Shown in pieces: positions 17,710 to 26,036 of a DNA stretch of 64,000 nucleotides. Within the stretch, counting starts at the first letter, position 1. Every line of letters begins with the position of its first letter. Source of the stretch: Phycisphaerales bacterium (GTDB lineage Bacteria > Planctomycetota > Phycisphaerae > Phycisphaerales > SM1A02); contig JANQEQ010000131.1 in NCBI GenBank assembly GCA_028278245.1, positions 1 to 64,000 on the forward strand. Reading direction: 5' to 3'. The position numbers and the translations under genes are program-made. The notes below the pieces were generated by a model. It had not been told where the DNA came from. It worked only from the letters and a program-made list of their open reading frames with translations, and searched no databases.

Positions 17710-18729
17710 TCACGTTGTTTGTGTGGGGGGGTGATCTTCATCCTGTTCGTTCAGTATCGCGATGACCTGTTGATGGTGCAGGACAACAAGGTAGTGGGGG
17801 GGAAGTGATAAATATTCACATAGTTCCGGTCGCTGTTCAAGAAGTTGAGCTATGGTTATTGCGTTGTATTGGGGTGACTCAGCTGATGGACTATTTTCCC
17901 GGTCAATACCCACAAACCATCCGCTATCATTGGCTTGGCGAAGGGGGGATCTCTCAAGATAAATTTGCTGAGCATTCAGCGCATCACCGTCGATGACGAC
18001 TTTATCTGACATGCTGACATAATGACAAGTGACTCCAAGTTGGGCCGGCAATCCCTGATCATCTTCAAGTAGATCACCTTTCTCATCGGTCGGAGTTGGT
18101 ACATCCATCGTCAAATCGTCACGAACTGACTGATCGGGTGTGAACTGACGCAGCATTCGATAAGGACTGATGCTCGTGGAAGGAGTGCTTCTGGTTGTCG
18201 TTTCAGTGACAACGGATTCCTGCTCACTGGGCACATCGGGTGTTGTCGGTGCCCGGAGTTGCACGTACTCCTCCAGCCGATTTGCAGACTGTTCCAGAAG
18301 AGCGACCGCCCGGGGCAGATCACCGGTCAGCGCGCCCGAGAACCGTTGGCACTGCCCCCGGTAGAGCATGGATTCGCGTTCCAGTTCGAGCGCCCATTTC
18401 TTTGAATTCCCGAACTTTGTCTGTGCCTCAGCCAGGCGCTGCTCAGCTCGCGCCAGTGCCTTGCGCTCAATGACACAGGAGGGGCGTTCATCGCGCGAGG
18501 CAAGTTGCGCGCGATAAAGTTCACTTTTTGCCTGAGCGACTTTTTCTGATCGCCGACGAATCTCCCCCTGCCAGAACCGTACCCGATCGTGCTTGATCCA
18601 GTGTACGGTGCGCTGAACATCTGCATGTGAATCGGTCAGCGCCACGCTCGCTTCCTCGATGTAAGTACAGAGGTGAGACCGAAACGTCCGTATGGCATCA
18701 ATGGAAATGACTCGCGCGCCCTTGGCCAT
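17710..18729 (-). CDS. Two-domain helical protein of the type VII-like operon
   Basis: A 339-aa protein with a long helical N-terminal region (about 8-165) rich in Arg/Glu/Ala heptad-like spacing (HWIKHDRVRFWQGEIRRR, KVAQAKSELYRAQL, ALARAEQRLAEAQTKF), a Ser/Thr/Pro linker (about 166-205) and a C-terminal domain of about 100 residues (LGVTCHYVSMSDKVVIDGDA to YLVVLHHQQVIAIL). No signal peptide or membrane segment. It lies 18 bases after the WXG100 gene, so the two are surely co-transcribed. The helical N terminus plus distinct C-terminal domain is the layout of LXG/WXG-type secreted substrates, but it could equally be an adaptor that couples substrates to the ATPase. The specific family is not one I can name. 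Confidence 0.7.
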   Translation of the reverse strand: MAKGARVISIDAIRTFRSHLCTYIEEASVALTDSHADVQRTVHWIKHDRVRFWQGEIRRRSEKVAQAKSELYRAQLASRDERPSCVIERKALARAEQRLAEAQTKFGNSKKWALELERESMLYRGQCQRFSGALTGDLPRAVALLEQSANRLEEYVQLRAPTTPDVPSEQESVVTETTTRSTPSTSISPYRMLRQFTPDQSVRDDLTMDVPTPTDEKGDLLEDDQGLPAQLGVTCHYVSMSDKVVIDGDALNAQQIYLERSPLRQANDSGWFVGIDRENSPSAESPQYNAITIAQLLEQRPELCEYLSLPPHYLVVLHHQQVIAILNEQDEDHPPTQTT

Positions 18730-18747
18730 TATGCAAAAGCCTTTTCT

Positions 18748-19020
18748 CTATCGTTGCTGAAGATAATCGTCCACACGCTGGGCTTTGCGAAGTAGGAATG
18801 GGATGTGGTTGTTGGCCGCCTCGGAGAATTTATTCATCCCGCGCATGGTTTGTTCAAATTCTTCCGCAAACTTCGTGTGCTCCTGATCGCGCCATGTTTG
18901 CCCCAATCCCATGAGTCGGCCGTGCAGGGCACTCATCTGACCCTGCAAATCGTTGACAAAACGTTTCAGATCGTGTGCAAAACGCCTGAGTTCTTCCGGA
19001 TCCACAACGGCTTTGGCCAT
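18748..19020 (-). CDS. WXG100-family protein (ESAT-6-like)
   Basis: A 90-aa protein of WXG100 size and layout: helix 1 (DPEELRRFAHDLKRFVNDLQGQMSALHGRLMGL), the turn GQTWRDQEHTKFAEEF in the middle, and helix 2 (QTMRGMNKFSEAANNHIPFLLRKAQRVDDYLQ). The usual WxG is WRD here, with the hydrophobic spacing kept. In known type VII systems such proteins form helical-hairpin dimers that are exported by an EccC ATPase and guide other substrates. It is the first gene of the four-gene operon that ends with the FtsK-like ATPase. There is GGGAGAGC just upstream of the start. A C-terminal YxxxD/E-type export signal may be present near VDDYLQQR but is not clear. Confidence 0.85.
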   Translation of the reverse strand: MAKAVVDPEELRRFAHDLKRFVNDLQGQMSALHGRLMGLGQTWRDQEHTKFAEEFEQTMRGMNKFSEAANNHIPFLLRKAQRVDDYLQQR

Positions 19021-19167
19021 GGGATGCTCTCCCTATTTTGATTGAATATAAGAAACAGGGGCAAGGATCATCAACGCCTGATTATGGTACCGGCTGTGAT
19101 GGAAAGGTGAAACAAGCCCGAAAAAGCAGCGCAAGGCCATGATCGGTTGTTCCAGTTCCCGTATGTA

Positions 19168-20274
19168 TTATTCCGAAGCGGTTTCTTTGCGAAAATCAAT
19201 ATCCGGTCTTCGTGTCGGGTGGTGGGCAAGATATTCCGAGCGCCAGCACGCCACCCAGTGATTGGGGACAACTTCATGCAGCAGACTGGTGCGCGATCCG
19301 GGTGCCAACTCAATGCCCGGCGGCGGGGGGAGTGTCGGCCACCAGGGAACAACACCCAACTTGAAACCCGGAAGTTGGCGAAACTCGCGCGGATCATTGA
19401 TGAGTTCGCTTACGGTCGTCAACCGGTATTTTCTACTGCCGAGTCGGGGAATCGAGTTGAACAGCCCTCGCGTGTAGGGATGAAGGGGATTATCAAAAAG
19501 TTCAAAAACCGTGGCGTATTCGATGACCCGACCTAAATACATCACACACACGATATCTGCATTCTGCGCGACAACTCCCAGATCGTGTGAGATGAGCATC
19601 ATGCCCATGTTTGTTTTTCGTTGCATGTCATGCAGGAGTTCAAGCGTTTGCGCCTGTATCGTCACATCCAGAGAAGTAGTCGGTTCGTCCGCCAGCAAGA
19701 GTCTGGGTCGGCACGCCATTGCGATGGCGGTCATCACTCGCTGTTGCATACCACCGGAAAATTGATGGGGATAGGCTTTCAGGCTCTGCCGTGGTTGATC
19801 GATTCCAACATCACTCAGCGCCTGCACGGCAATGTCCCTTGCCTCCTGCTGGGTGACGTGCTGATGGAGCATGATCGCCTCGATGATCTGATCACCGACG
19901 CTGTATACAGGATTCAATGAGGTTGTCGGCTCCTGGAAGATCATGGCAATCTCACGGCCGCGAACTTTAAGCATCTGCTTTTCGGTGAAGTTCAGGATAT
20001 TTTTCCCGTCAAGCAGGATCGAGCCGCGTTGGATAATACCGGGCGGTTGGGGCAACAGTTGAAGGACAGTCAGCGCGGTGACGGATTTACCACAACCTGA
20101 TTCACCAACCAGTGCCAGTGTCTGGCGAGGTCGAATTGTCAGACTTAATCCGTCCACTGCCGGAACGGGTGAGCCTTCCGCAACATCGAAGGATACTGCC
20201 AGGTCGATGATCTCAAAGAGAGGTCGATCGGCCGGCGGCTTCGATGCTGAGGTGTGCGTTTGCGTTTGGGTCAT
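19168..20274 (-). CDS. Oligopeptide/dipeptide ABC transporter ATP-binding protein (OppD/DppD-like)
   Basis: A 368-aa ABC ATPase. Walker A GESGCGKS at 57-64, signature FSGGMQQR at 172-179, Walker B LLLADEP at 192-198, and the H-loop ISHDLGVV all intact. The C-terminal extension NPLHPYTRGLFNSIPRLG is the oligopeptide-transporter hallmark that pairs with peptide permeases. The extreme C terminus (about residues 290-368) lacks the clear Cys cluster often bound to iron-sulfur in this family, though it has HEVVPNHWVACW. No permease or binding protein is in the window. Its start overlaps the stop of the upstream 108-aa gene as ATGA, which ties it to three small genes. Confidence 0.93.
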   Translation of the reverse strand: MTQTQTHTSASKPPADRPLFEIIDLAVSFDVAEGSPVPAVDGLSLTIRPRQTLALVGESGCGKSVTALTVLQLLPQPPGIIQRGSILLDGKNILNFTEKQMLKVRGREIAMIFQEPTTSLNPVYSVGDQIIEAIMLHQHVTQQEARDIAVQALSDVGIDQPRQSLKAYPHQFSGGMQQRVMTAIAMACRPRLLLADEPTTSLDVTIQAQTLELLHDMQRKTNMGMMLISHDLGVVAQNADIVCVMYLGRVIEYATVFELFDNPLHPYTRGLFNSIPRLGSRKYRLTTVSELINDPREFRQLPGFKLGVVPWWPTLPPPPGIELAPGSRTSLLHEVVPNHWVACWRSEYLAHHPTRRPDIDFRKETASE

Positions 20275-20597
20275 GGCTCAGTTGGTTGATCAGCATACTT
20301 CCGGCGGAGATATTTCTTTACCCACGATTCAAAGCTTTTACCGGCAGCGGCATCCCGACCGGTCAGTTCAATGGCAACAATGTCCGGTAGTGGAATCGTT
20401 TGCCTTTCCGGATTGTCAGGTTGGAGGAGGCTCAGGGTAGATGACTCAAGCTCTTGTCCCCGGTGTTTGTCAAAGACGAATCCTTCAATTGGCGAAAGCG
20501 GTTCCTTGCGAATGATCGTCACATCGCCTCGATATTGCACTGCCGCTTCTACCTGTTGCCAGAGTGTGTCAGATTGGTTTGAATCAGATTGCGTCAT
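20271..20597 (-). CDS. Hypothetical 108-aa protein
   Basis: A small soluble protein with no signal peptide. It has an N-terminal polar stretch, then a beta-rich segment (YRGDVTIIRKEPLSPIEGFVFDKH), a second (ERQTIPLPDIVAIELTGRDAAAGKSFESWVKKYLRRKYA). The IELTG..A..GKSFE pattern is distinctive but I cannot place it in a family. It overlaps the OppD-type gene start and the upstream gene stop (both by four bases), so it is a translated part of this operon rather than a spurious frame. Confidence 0.65.
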   Translation of the reverse strand: MTQSDSNQSDTLWQQVEAAVQYRGDVTIIRKEPLSPIEGFVFDKHRGQELESSTLSLLQPDNPERQTIPLPDIVAIELTGRDAAAGKSFESWVKKYLRRKYADQPTEP

Positions 20598-21103
20598 GGA
20601 GATGATTCTAACCCAGTTGACGTTTCAGTGTTTTCGGCCAACAGAAGCTGGAGAAAACACTTTGCCTGCCGATAGATTCCCGGGGATTCGCTTTCACGCG
20701 GACCGGCAATGTTGAGTGCCCCAATGCGATACTGCCTGATCCACTGCTGCACGCTTTCGAGTGAATCCTGGTCACCGGGATTGATGATCAGATATGGTTT
20801 CTGGTGACTTTCGGAACACTGAATAGCGAATGCCGTACCACCAGTGGGGGATGTCAGCGTCAGGATTAGCGTACCATCGGTATCACGCACATTAGATTCC
20901 GTGCGTAGCGCCGGATCGTCTGAAGGTGTTTCGCGCAGAGGGTAGCGATCCGGGATAGTCCCATCCTCTGCCGATCTCCCCGCAGGACACCATCCCCCGC
21001 ACGGGAGGTGCAATTCCAGCGCGATATCCAATGCAGCGCGATCAACTCCGGTTTGTCCGCCGGAGATAATCTTCCTGGGGTATTGATCAGGGATTGAGTT
21101 CAC
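20594..21103 (-). CDS. YpsA-like 'putative molybdenum carrier' protein (SLOG/Rossmann)
   Basis: Core motifs KIISGGQTGVDRAALDIALEL and GGWCPAGRSAEDGTIPDRYPL, then TDGTLILTLTSPTGGTAFAI and LNIAGPRESESPGIY, match the YpsA/'molybdenum carrier' branch of the SLOG nucleotide-binding superfamily. The biochemical role in the family is unclear; some relatives bind nucleotide ligands in stress or defence. The start is placed at GTG 21103, since the longer ATG frame (21172) overlaps the upstream gene by 86 bases; even so it overlaps by 17. The protein would be about 169 aa. Confidence 0.8.
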   Translation of the reverse strand: MNSIPDQYPRKIISGGQTGVDRAALDIALELHLPCGGWCPAGRSAEDGTIPDRYPLRETPSDDPALRTESNVRDTDGTLILTLTSPTGGTAFAIQCSESHQKPYLIINPGDQDSLESVQQWIRQYRIGALNIAGPRESESPGIYRQAKCFLQLLLAENTETSTGLESSP

Positions 21104-21407
21104 GGCCGGTGAGTGGATCGAGAATCTTCCATTCGAAGATCTTGGCAAGACGAATGACCACGAGCCAGGCAATTTCCTCTTCGGTCATGGTGACGAGCAT
21201 TTGGCGAACGGGATCTTCATCGGGCGGAAGCTCGATCCTGATGCCAGGGCCGTAGAGCATGTCATCACCTTCGCGCTCCGGAGCGGAATTGTGACGGGAG
21301 AGATCGTCAACAATCGACTGACGTGAACCCAGCGGCACCATCGTACCATCAGAGGTGCTTTGGCGGGACAGGATGACGAATTGGGTCAGAGTCACAGTCA
21401 TGCTCAA
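21087..21407 (-). CDS. Hypothetical 106-aa protein
   Basis: A small acidic soluble protein beginning MSMTVTLTQFVILSRQST, probably with ATG 21401 as alternative start. It has a DDMLYGPGIRIELPPDEDPVRQML segment and an amphipathic end helix (EEEIAWLVVIRLAKIFEWKILDPLTGREL). No motif identifies a function. Its stop lies inside the 5' end of the YpsA-like gene, and it is likely the first gene of the overlapping run that leads to the OppD-type gene. I recall similar planctomycete proteins of unknown function, without certainty. Confidence 0.65.
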   Translation of the reverse strand: MSMTVTLTQFVILSRQSTSDGTMVPLGSRQSIVDDLSRHNSAPEREGDDMLYGPGIRIELPPDEDPVRQMLVTMTEEEIAWLVVIRLAKIFEWKILDPLTGRELNP

Positions 21408-21420
21408 CAGTAGGCTTGGA

Positions 21421-21831
21421 TCAAGGATCGGTTGGGGGGGAATTCGAGTCGTCTTTCAGCGCCAGTAATTCCACTAGGGTATCAATAAGTTGCTGGAGGG
21501 GAATCGGTTTTGTGAGATAAGAGTCAACTCCAAGTTCCTGGGCGTAGCGCATGTGACGTTTGCCGAGGTTTGCAGTAATCATGACGACGATCGGAGGCGG
21601 CTCCAGTCCCTTGAGTTTTTCCAGCACCAGGAAGCCGGATCGCTTGGGCAGCATCATGTCCAGAACCACGGCATCAAATTCGCTGCGTGCCATGGTCACC
21701 GCAGTATTGCCATCGGTGACGGTTTGCGTGATTGCACCCTCGGTCCGAAGTGCCAGATCGATGCTGGCGAGGATATCCTCATCGTCATCGACAATCATGA
21801 TGCGCTGGTTGTGGAGTCGATTGATCGTCAT
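21421..21831 (-). CDS. Stand-alone response-regulator receiver protein
   Basis: From ATG 21831 the protein is 136 aa and consists of one receiver domain: IMIVDDDEDILASIDLA with the acidic triad, VVLDMMLPKRSGF with the phospho-acceptor Asp, VMITANLG with the conserved Thr, and SYLTKPIPL with the Lys. There is no output domain; the last 15 residues are polar. The longer frame (to 21936) adds a segment overlapping the acyltransferase gene and was not used. Single-domain receivers act as phosphate shuttles or bind targets directly. No kinase is adjacent. Confidence 0.92.
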   Translation of the reverse strand: MTINRLHNQRIMIVDDDEDILASIDLALRTEGAITQTVTDGNTAVTMARSEFDAVVLDMMLPKRSGFLVLEKLKGLEPPPIVVMITANLGKRHMRYAQELGVDSYLTKPIPLQQLIDTLVELLALKDDSNSPPTDP

Positions 21832-21910
21832 GGATTGCACCCCCATCATACGCATCTTACAGGGATCCGGCAGGAACTGGGATATACATCGGTCAGGAAT
21901 CGACCGATGT

Positions 21911-22942
21911 TCAGGTAGCTCCGCCGATACCGGCATTTGAATTACTGATGATAAGATCCAGCTCCCCCTGGGTCATCCAGGGCAATTGTTCGAGCTTGGC
22001 GATCAGACGCTTGGGCATAGGCTGGCCGAGTCGCTCGTGCTTGGGTCGACTCTTCCAGCGGCGGTGGAGCCAGAGATATTGCTCCGGTGCTCGACGGATC
22101 ATCAACTCCAGCGCACGATTGAAGCGGGAAGTGATGTAAAACAGTGGATCGGGCTGATCAACCCAGTCATCAGGCGTCATGACGTCGGGGCAGGTGATTT
22201 CATACCGATATGATTTTCTGATTCGCCGTGCATGGCCGGTGATGATTGGTACGTTGTACCGCATGGCCAGTAGGCCGATGGATTTATAGCTTGAGGCCAG
22301 CCTCCCGAAGAAAGGTACGAATAATCCCTGATCGCCGGCATTCTGATCCGCGATGAAACCCAATTGCCCGCCGTTCTTGAGTGTATCCTGCAGGATGGGT
22401 GTCGCGCCCCATTTCGTGATGATACGAAGCCCCTGAGACTGGCGGATATCCATGAGCCACTTGTCGATGAGTGGATTATCCAGAGGCCGAGCCAGCGCAG
22501 TGATGGGATAGCCGATGGCAGCAAGGGCAAAACCAAGCAGCTCCCAGTTTCCACAATGTCCCGTCACGAAAATGACCGGCTTGTGCCGAATGAGTCGTTC
22601 CACTACCTGGTCAAGATGACCCACCTGCACGTACTGAGACCACGATGATGATGTGATCAGGCGAGGCATCACCAGCGCATCAACCATGAACAATTGGAAC
22701 ATGTTGATCAGCGATTGTTTCGCGACCTGTTGAATTCTCTCTTCAGACCAATGGGGAAAGCTGTAGGCGATATTGACTTCCGCCCGTCGACAGCGCCTCG
22801 GATTCGTCAGACTGAACAGGCTACCCACAGCTGCTGCAGTGCGGAGATTTTGCCTCACTCCAAAGCACTGCACGAGGCCGGAGACCGCGCGCAGCGCAAT
22901 GTACTGACTCCAGATTGCCCAGATTGATTGATGTCGTGCCAC
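21911..22942 (-). CDS. LpxL/HtrB-type lysophospholipid acyltransferase
   Basis: A 343-aa protein of the family that adds secondary acyl chains to lipid A. The catalytic motif is His129-x4-Glu134 in VTGHCGNWELLG; upstream are NIAYSFPHWSEERI and ANQ-type helices; downstream ITALARPLDNPLIDKW, GFIADQNAGDQGLFVPFFGR and PEQYLWLHRRWKSRP, which are all landmarks of HtrB homologues. The N terminus is hydrophobic but not a clear membrane helix. It lies next to the receiver gene and 29 bases from the coiled-coil gene on the same strand. It fits with lpxK and hldE in this window; donor and position specificity are not visible. Confidence 0.9.
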   Translation of the reverse strand: MARHQSIWAIWSQYIALRAVSGLVQCFGVRQNLRTAAAVGSLFSLTNPRRCRRAEVNIAYSFPHWSEERIQQVAKQSLINMFQLFMVDALVMPRLITSSSWSQYVQVGHLDQVVERLIRHKPVIFVTGHCGNWELLGFALAAIGYPITALARPLDNPLIDKWLMDIRQSQGLRIITKWGATPILQDTLKNGGQLGFIADQNAGDQGLFVPFFGRLASSYKSIGLLAMRYNVPIITGHARRIRKSYRYEITCPDVMTPDDWVDQPDPLFYITSRFNRALELMIRRAPEQYLWLHRRWKSRPKHERLGQPMPKRLIAKLEQLPWMTQGELDLIISNSNAGIGGAT

Positions 22943-22971
22943 GCGTGATACCTGCGCCGGCCGGTTGAGGC

Positions 22972-24348
22972 TCAGCGCTCAGTGTGACCGATCAGGATGA
23001 AAAAGCGATTGGCGTTGAGGACCGGAATCTGAGCTTCGCTTGCCTGCTTGAAGAGCATATCGTAGTCCTCCTTGGCTTTGCGGCGCTGGAGGTAGATGTT
23101 GATCTCCTGTTCGGTGGCATTGTCACGAAGGGGAGGCGGCATGGGGGGAACTTCACCCAGAACGAGAAAGTCCAGATCACCGGGAAGCTCTTCTGCATAG
23201 ATCACTGTACCGCCCCAGTTCACGATCAATGAGCGGACATATTCTGCTTCTGCCTCACTTGGTTTTCCGTCGTTGTCGACATCGAATTTTCCGTGGACGA
23301 GGAATTTAAATTTATATTCCGGATCATAAACCGCGTTGGCAATGACATCGTTACGTACAACCGGCCGGCCGGGGATGGACCGCGTGATCTTGCACGTGGA
23401 TGTCGTTTCATCAACCTTGATGACCTGCAGGCTCGCTTTGCCGCGGGGGATCTCACCTGTGCGATCGTTCACGCGGATCGAACCCGCATCGTCGTAGACC
23501 TCAAAGGTCATTCCCAGAACAATGCGATTGCTCTTGCCGCGGTTGATAAACACCTGGTCGTTGCTGCCGGTGTTATCAATGACCTGTCCATCCACGAGAA
23601 GTTCCGGAGATTGTCCCTTGACGCGACGTTCACTGATGATGCGCTCAAAATCGTTGAGACGCTCGGTGAGTAGAACAACCTGTTGGCCCTGTTCGTCGTT
23701 TTGCTGTTCCAGGCTGTCGATGCGCGATTGATACCGATCCTTGAGACGCGCTTCGGATGTCTGGAGTTGCTCGATGGTGTTCGTAACGTCCTCGGCGTGA
23801 GATTCCGCAGCCATGCGATAGGCATCGATCTCACCCTGGATACCCGCAATCTCCTGTTCGTGCTGACGGTTGAGTTGTTCAATGTCAGTATCTTTCTGCT
23901 GAATTTCCTGTTCCATTTCCTGGAGGCGTCGATTGGCTGCATCCAGCTCGGCCTGGCGCGAGCGAAGATCACGGTTCATCCGCGACATCGTAGCCAGAAC
24001 GCTTCCGCCTTCCTGGACACCGAACTGAGTGAAATCGGATTTCAGTTCATCAACCGTTTTGGACGGTGAACCACTGACAAGTCGAACCGTCGCTTCCTGG
24101 CGATCGTGCAGATAACGTGTGACCGAGCGCGCGCCTGCTTCTGCTTCATATCGTTTGAAGTCATCACGATTGCGCTCGCGCGATTGAACGTATTTCTCCA
24201 GGTCGGCGACAGCCTGCGCGCCGATTTCCTTTTCCTTCTGTTGCCCGGCATAGAAAACAATCGTCAGGACCAGCAGAAAGATTGTGGTCAACACGAAGAC
24301 CACCAGAGAAACGATGACGCCGGTTCCAGCTCCAGTACGAAGCGCCAT
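22972..24348 (-). CDS. Membrane-anchored coiled-coil protein
   Basis: ATG 24348 (458 aa) is preferred to 24396, because it places the single membrane helix at about residues 11-33 (VIVSLVVFVLTTIFLLVLTIVFY) next to a short N-terminal tail. A long coiled coil follows (about 115-260: RQAELDAANRRLQEMEQEIQQK, then EARLKDRYQSRIDSLEQQND). The C-terminal part has a beta-rich segment (DQVFINRGKSNRIVLGMTFEVYDD) and a final compact domain (KFDVDNDGKPSEAEAEYVRSL, VNWGGTVIYAEELPGDLDFLVLG) that vaguely resembles a BRCT fold. I do not recognise the family. It could be an envelope organiser; that is a guess from its architecture. Confidence 0.75.
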   Translation of the reverse strand: MALRTGAGTGVIVSLVVFVLTTIFLLVLTIVFYAGQQKEKEIGAQAVADLEKYVQSRERNRDDFKRYEAEAGARSVTRYLHDRQEATVRLVSGSPSKTVDELKSDFTQFGVQEGGSVLATMSRMNRDLRSRQAELDAANRRLQEMEQEIQQKDTDIEQLNRQHEQEIAGIQGEIDAYRMAAESHAEDVTNTIEQLQTSEARLKDRYQSRIDSLEQQNDEQGQQVVLLTERLNDFERIISERRVKGQSPELLVDGQVIDNTGSNDQVFINRGKSNRIVLGMTFEVYDDAGSIRVNDRTGEIPRGKASLQVIKVDETTSTCKITRSIPGRPVVRNDVIANAVYDPEYKFKFLVHGKFDVDNDGKPSEAEAEYVRSLIVNWGGTVIYAEELPGDLDFLVLGEVPPMPPPLRDNATEQEINIYLQRRKAKEDYDMLFKQASEAQIPVLNANRFFILIGHTER

Positions 24349-24661
24349 GGGTAATGCCTCCAAGCAGCGGCCGACTGTTCGTCGACCAGGGGTCAAAAAG
24401 GGGGGCGGGAAACCGCCTCATGAGACCAAGATCCGCCAGTGTCCCGCCAAGAGCCGCCTCAGTCAAGCATCCTCAGTGTCGGGGAGCCGAAAGTATCAAT
24501 ACACCCCTGAAAACTCAGATTTTACACCCCGCCGTGACTCCCGGAGATCCATCCGGCCGATCCTGCTAAACCATCCTACCACACCCTGATTGCGGTCACG
24601 AAATTGCTGCCACTTGGCCCATTTTTAGGGGTAAAGCATATTCCTGAGCTTGATCATGCAT
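24349..24661. other. Intergenic region between two minus-strand genes
   Basis: About 310 bases upstream of the coiled-coil gene and downstream of the TolB-like gene. No gene, clear hairpin terminator or repeat was recognised. It should contain the promoter of the coiled-coil gene. Confidence 0.35.
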
Positions 24662-25930
24662 TCAATGGTGTGGCGAAGCGGATGGCGGTGTGGCAGAGGG
24701 ATCGTCCAGTTCGAGAATAAATTCCGCAGCCCAGAGTTGGCTCATGCCGCCACCGCGCTGGGTCGTCCATGTCATGTATTGGCCGTCATCGCTGAAGATC
24801 GGCAGGACATCTGCACGCTCAGCAAAGGTCAGGCGACGCTGACCGGATCCATAACGGACAGGGCCGGGTGAGCCGGGGAGATTGCCGGGATCGGCATCGA
24901 CCAGGAACACCTCGTAATTCCGATGTCCGAGCTGGCTGGAAGTGTAGATGATGTGTCGGCCGTCCGGGTGCCAGTAAGGTGCCCAGTTGACGTGTGAATT
25001 GTTGGTGAGTTGATATTCGCGCTGGATTCCGACAATGGAACCGCTATTGTCAAATTTCAGATCCGCAACAAATACCTGTAACAAGTTGTTTTCGTAGCGA
25101 TCGGAGCGATAGCAGATGCGTTTTCCGTCCGGGGAAAAGAACGGTCCGCCGTCGTAGCCGGGCTTGTTGACGACGCACACGGTTGATCCGGTTTTGAGAT
25201 CCATCACATAGAGGTCTCCCTCACCGGTATCGAGATTGGAATACACCATGTGGCGGCCGTCGGGACTGAGGGCGTCTTCTGCCTGATACGCAGTTTCGTT
25301 TCCCGCAATGATGGTCAGCGATTCCATATCTCCCGCAGGTTTGCGCATGTCATAACGCACGATACGCATCTGCGGGGGAAACGCCCATTTATAGCGTTTT
25401 GCTTCTCGCTGATATCCACCTGATTCATTGTCCACCAGTGGAGTGAGTGTACTGGCAAAGTAAACGAAATGTGCGTTGTGCGGATCGAACCAGCCACAGG
25501 TGTTCGCTGAACCTTCAGGGCTGATGCGGCGAACGTTGGTCAGGCCGGTCATGCGTCCCGCGTCGTCATAGGCAACTTCAGCCAGATACATGGTGAAAAT
25601 CTCAGAGGGCGATTCATTACCCAACGGCTTGTCAATAGCCTGAAAAACAAACCGCTTCCGATCAGGAGAGAAATACCCTTCACCCGCTTTATGAAAATCC
25701 TTATCAAATGTCAGTTGCACATGGTTTTTCAGCACATGAGCTTCAGCGCCGCGCCAGCCCAGGGATGTTTCTGTGGGTTGATACACTACGTTTTCGGCAG
25801 AGGCGGAATCACCCGATGCATGAGGACAACCCAGGGTTTCTTCCAGAGTGCATCCCAGCAGAGAAGAGGTGAGCCCAAGTGCCATTAGTGAAGCAAGAGT
25901 GCCGATCAGGGGGAAAAGTGTCGTTCTCAT
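24662..25930 (-). CDS. TolB-like beta-propeller lipoprotein
   Basis: A 422-aa protein starting at ATG 25930, which gives a lipoprotein signal: MRTTLFPLIG and LGLTSSLLGC with Cys as the lipidation site. The body has several WD40-like PD40 units with the S/HPDGR(H/R)..Y motif (SPDRKRFVFQA, SPDGRHMVYSN, SPDGKRICYRS, HPDGRHIIYTS), typical of TolB/amidohydrolase-type propellers. A 47-residue upstream extension in frame overlaps the pseudouridine synthase gene and is not credible. The end of the protein carries a short Pro/Ser tail. The ligand is unknown; periplasmic or outer-membrane location is expected from the signal. Confidence 0.85.
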   Translation of the reverse strand: MRTTLFPLIGTLASLMALGLTSSLLGCTLEETLGCPHASGDSASAENVVYQPTETSLGWRGAEAHVLKNHVQLTFDKDFHKAGEGYFSPDRKRFVFQAIDKPLGNESPSEIFTMYLAEVAYDDAGRMTGLTNVRRISPEGSANTCGWFDPHNAHFVYFASTLTPLVDNESGGYQREAKRYKWAFPPQMRIVRYDMRKPAGDMESLTIIAGNETAYQAEDALSPDGRHMVYSNLDTGEGDLYVMDLKTGSTVCVVNKPGYDGGPFFSPDGKRICYRSDRYENNLLQVFVADLKFDNSGSIVGIQREYQLTNNSHVNWAPYWHPDGRHIIYTSSQLGHRNYEVFLVDADPGNLPGSPGPVRYGSGQRRLTFAERADVLPIFSDDGQYMTWTTQRGGGMSQLWAAEFILELDDPSATPPSASPHH

Positions 25931-26036
25931 GATTACCACCGGATAAAAAGACCTGAGATGAGTCAAAGCGAAGCATGATAATGAAGCTACAGTAGACATT
26001 CGACTGATTTGTGTATTTAAAAGCTGCGATTTTGCC

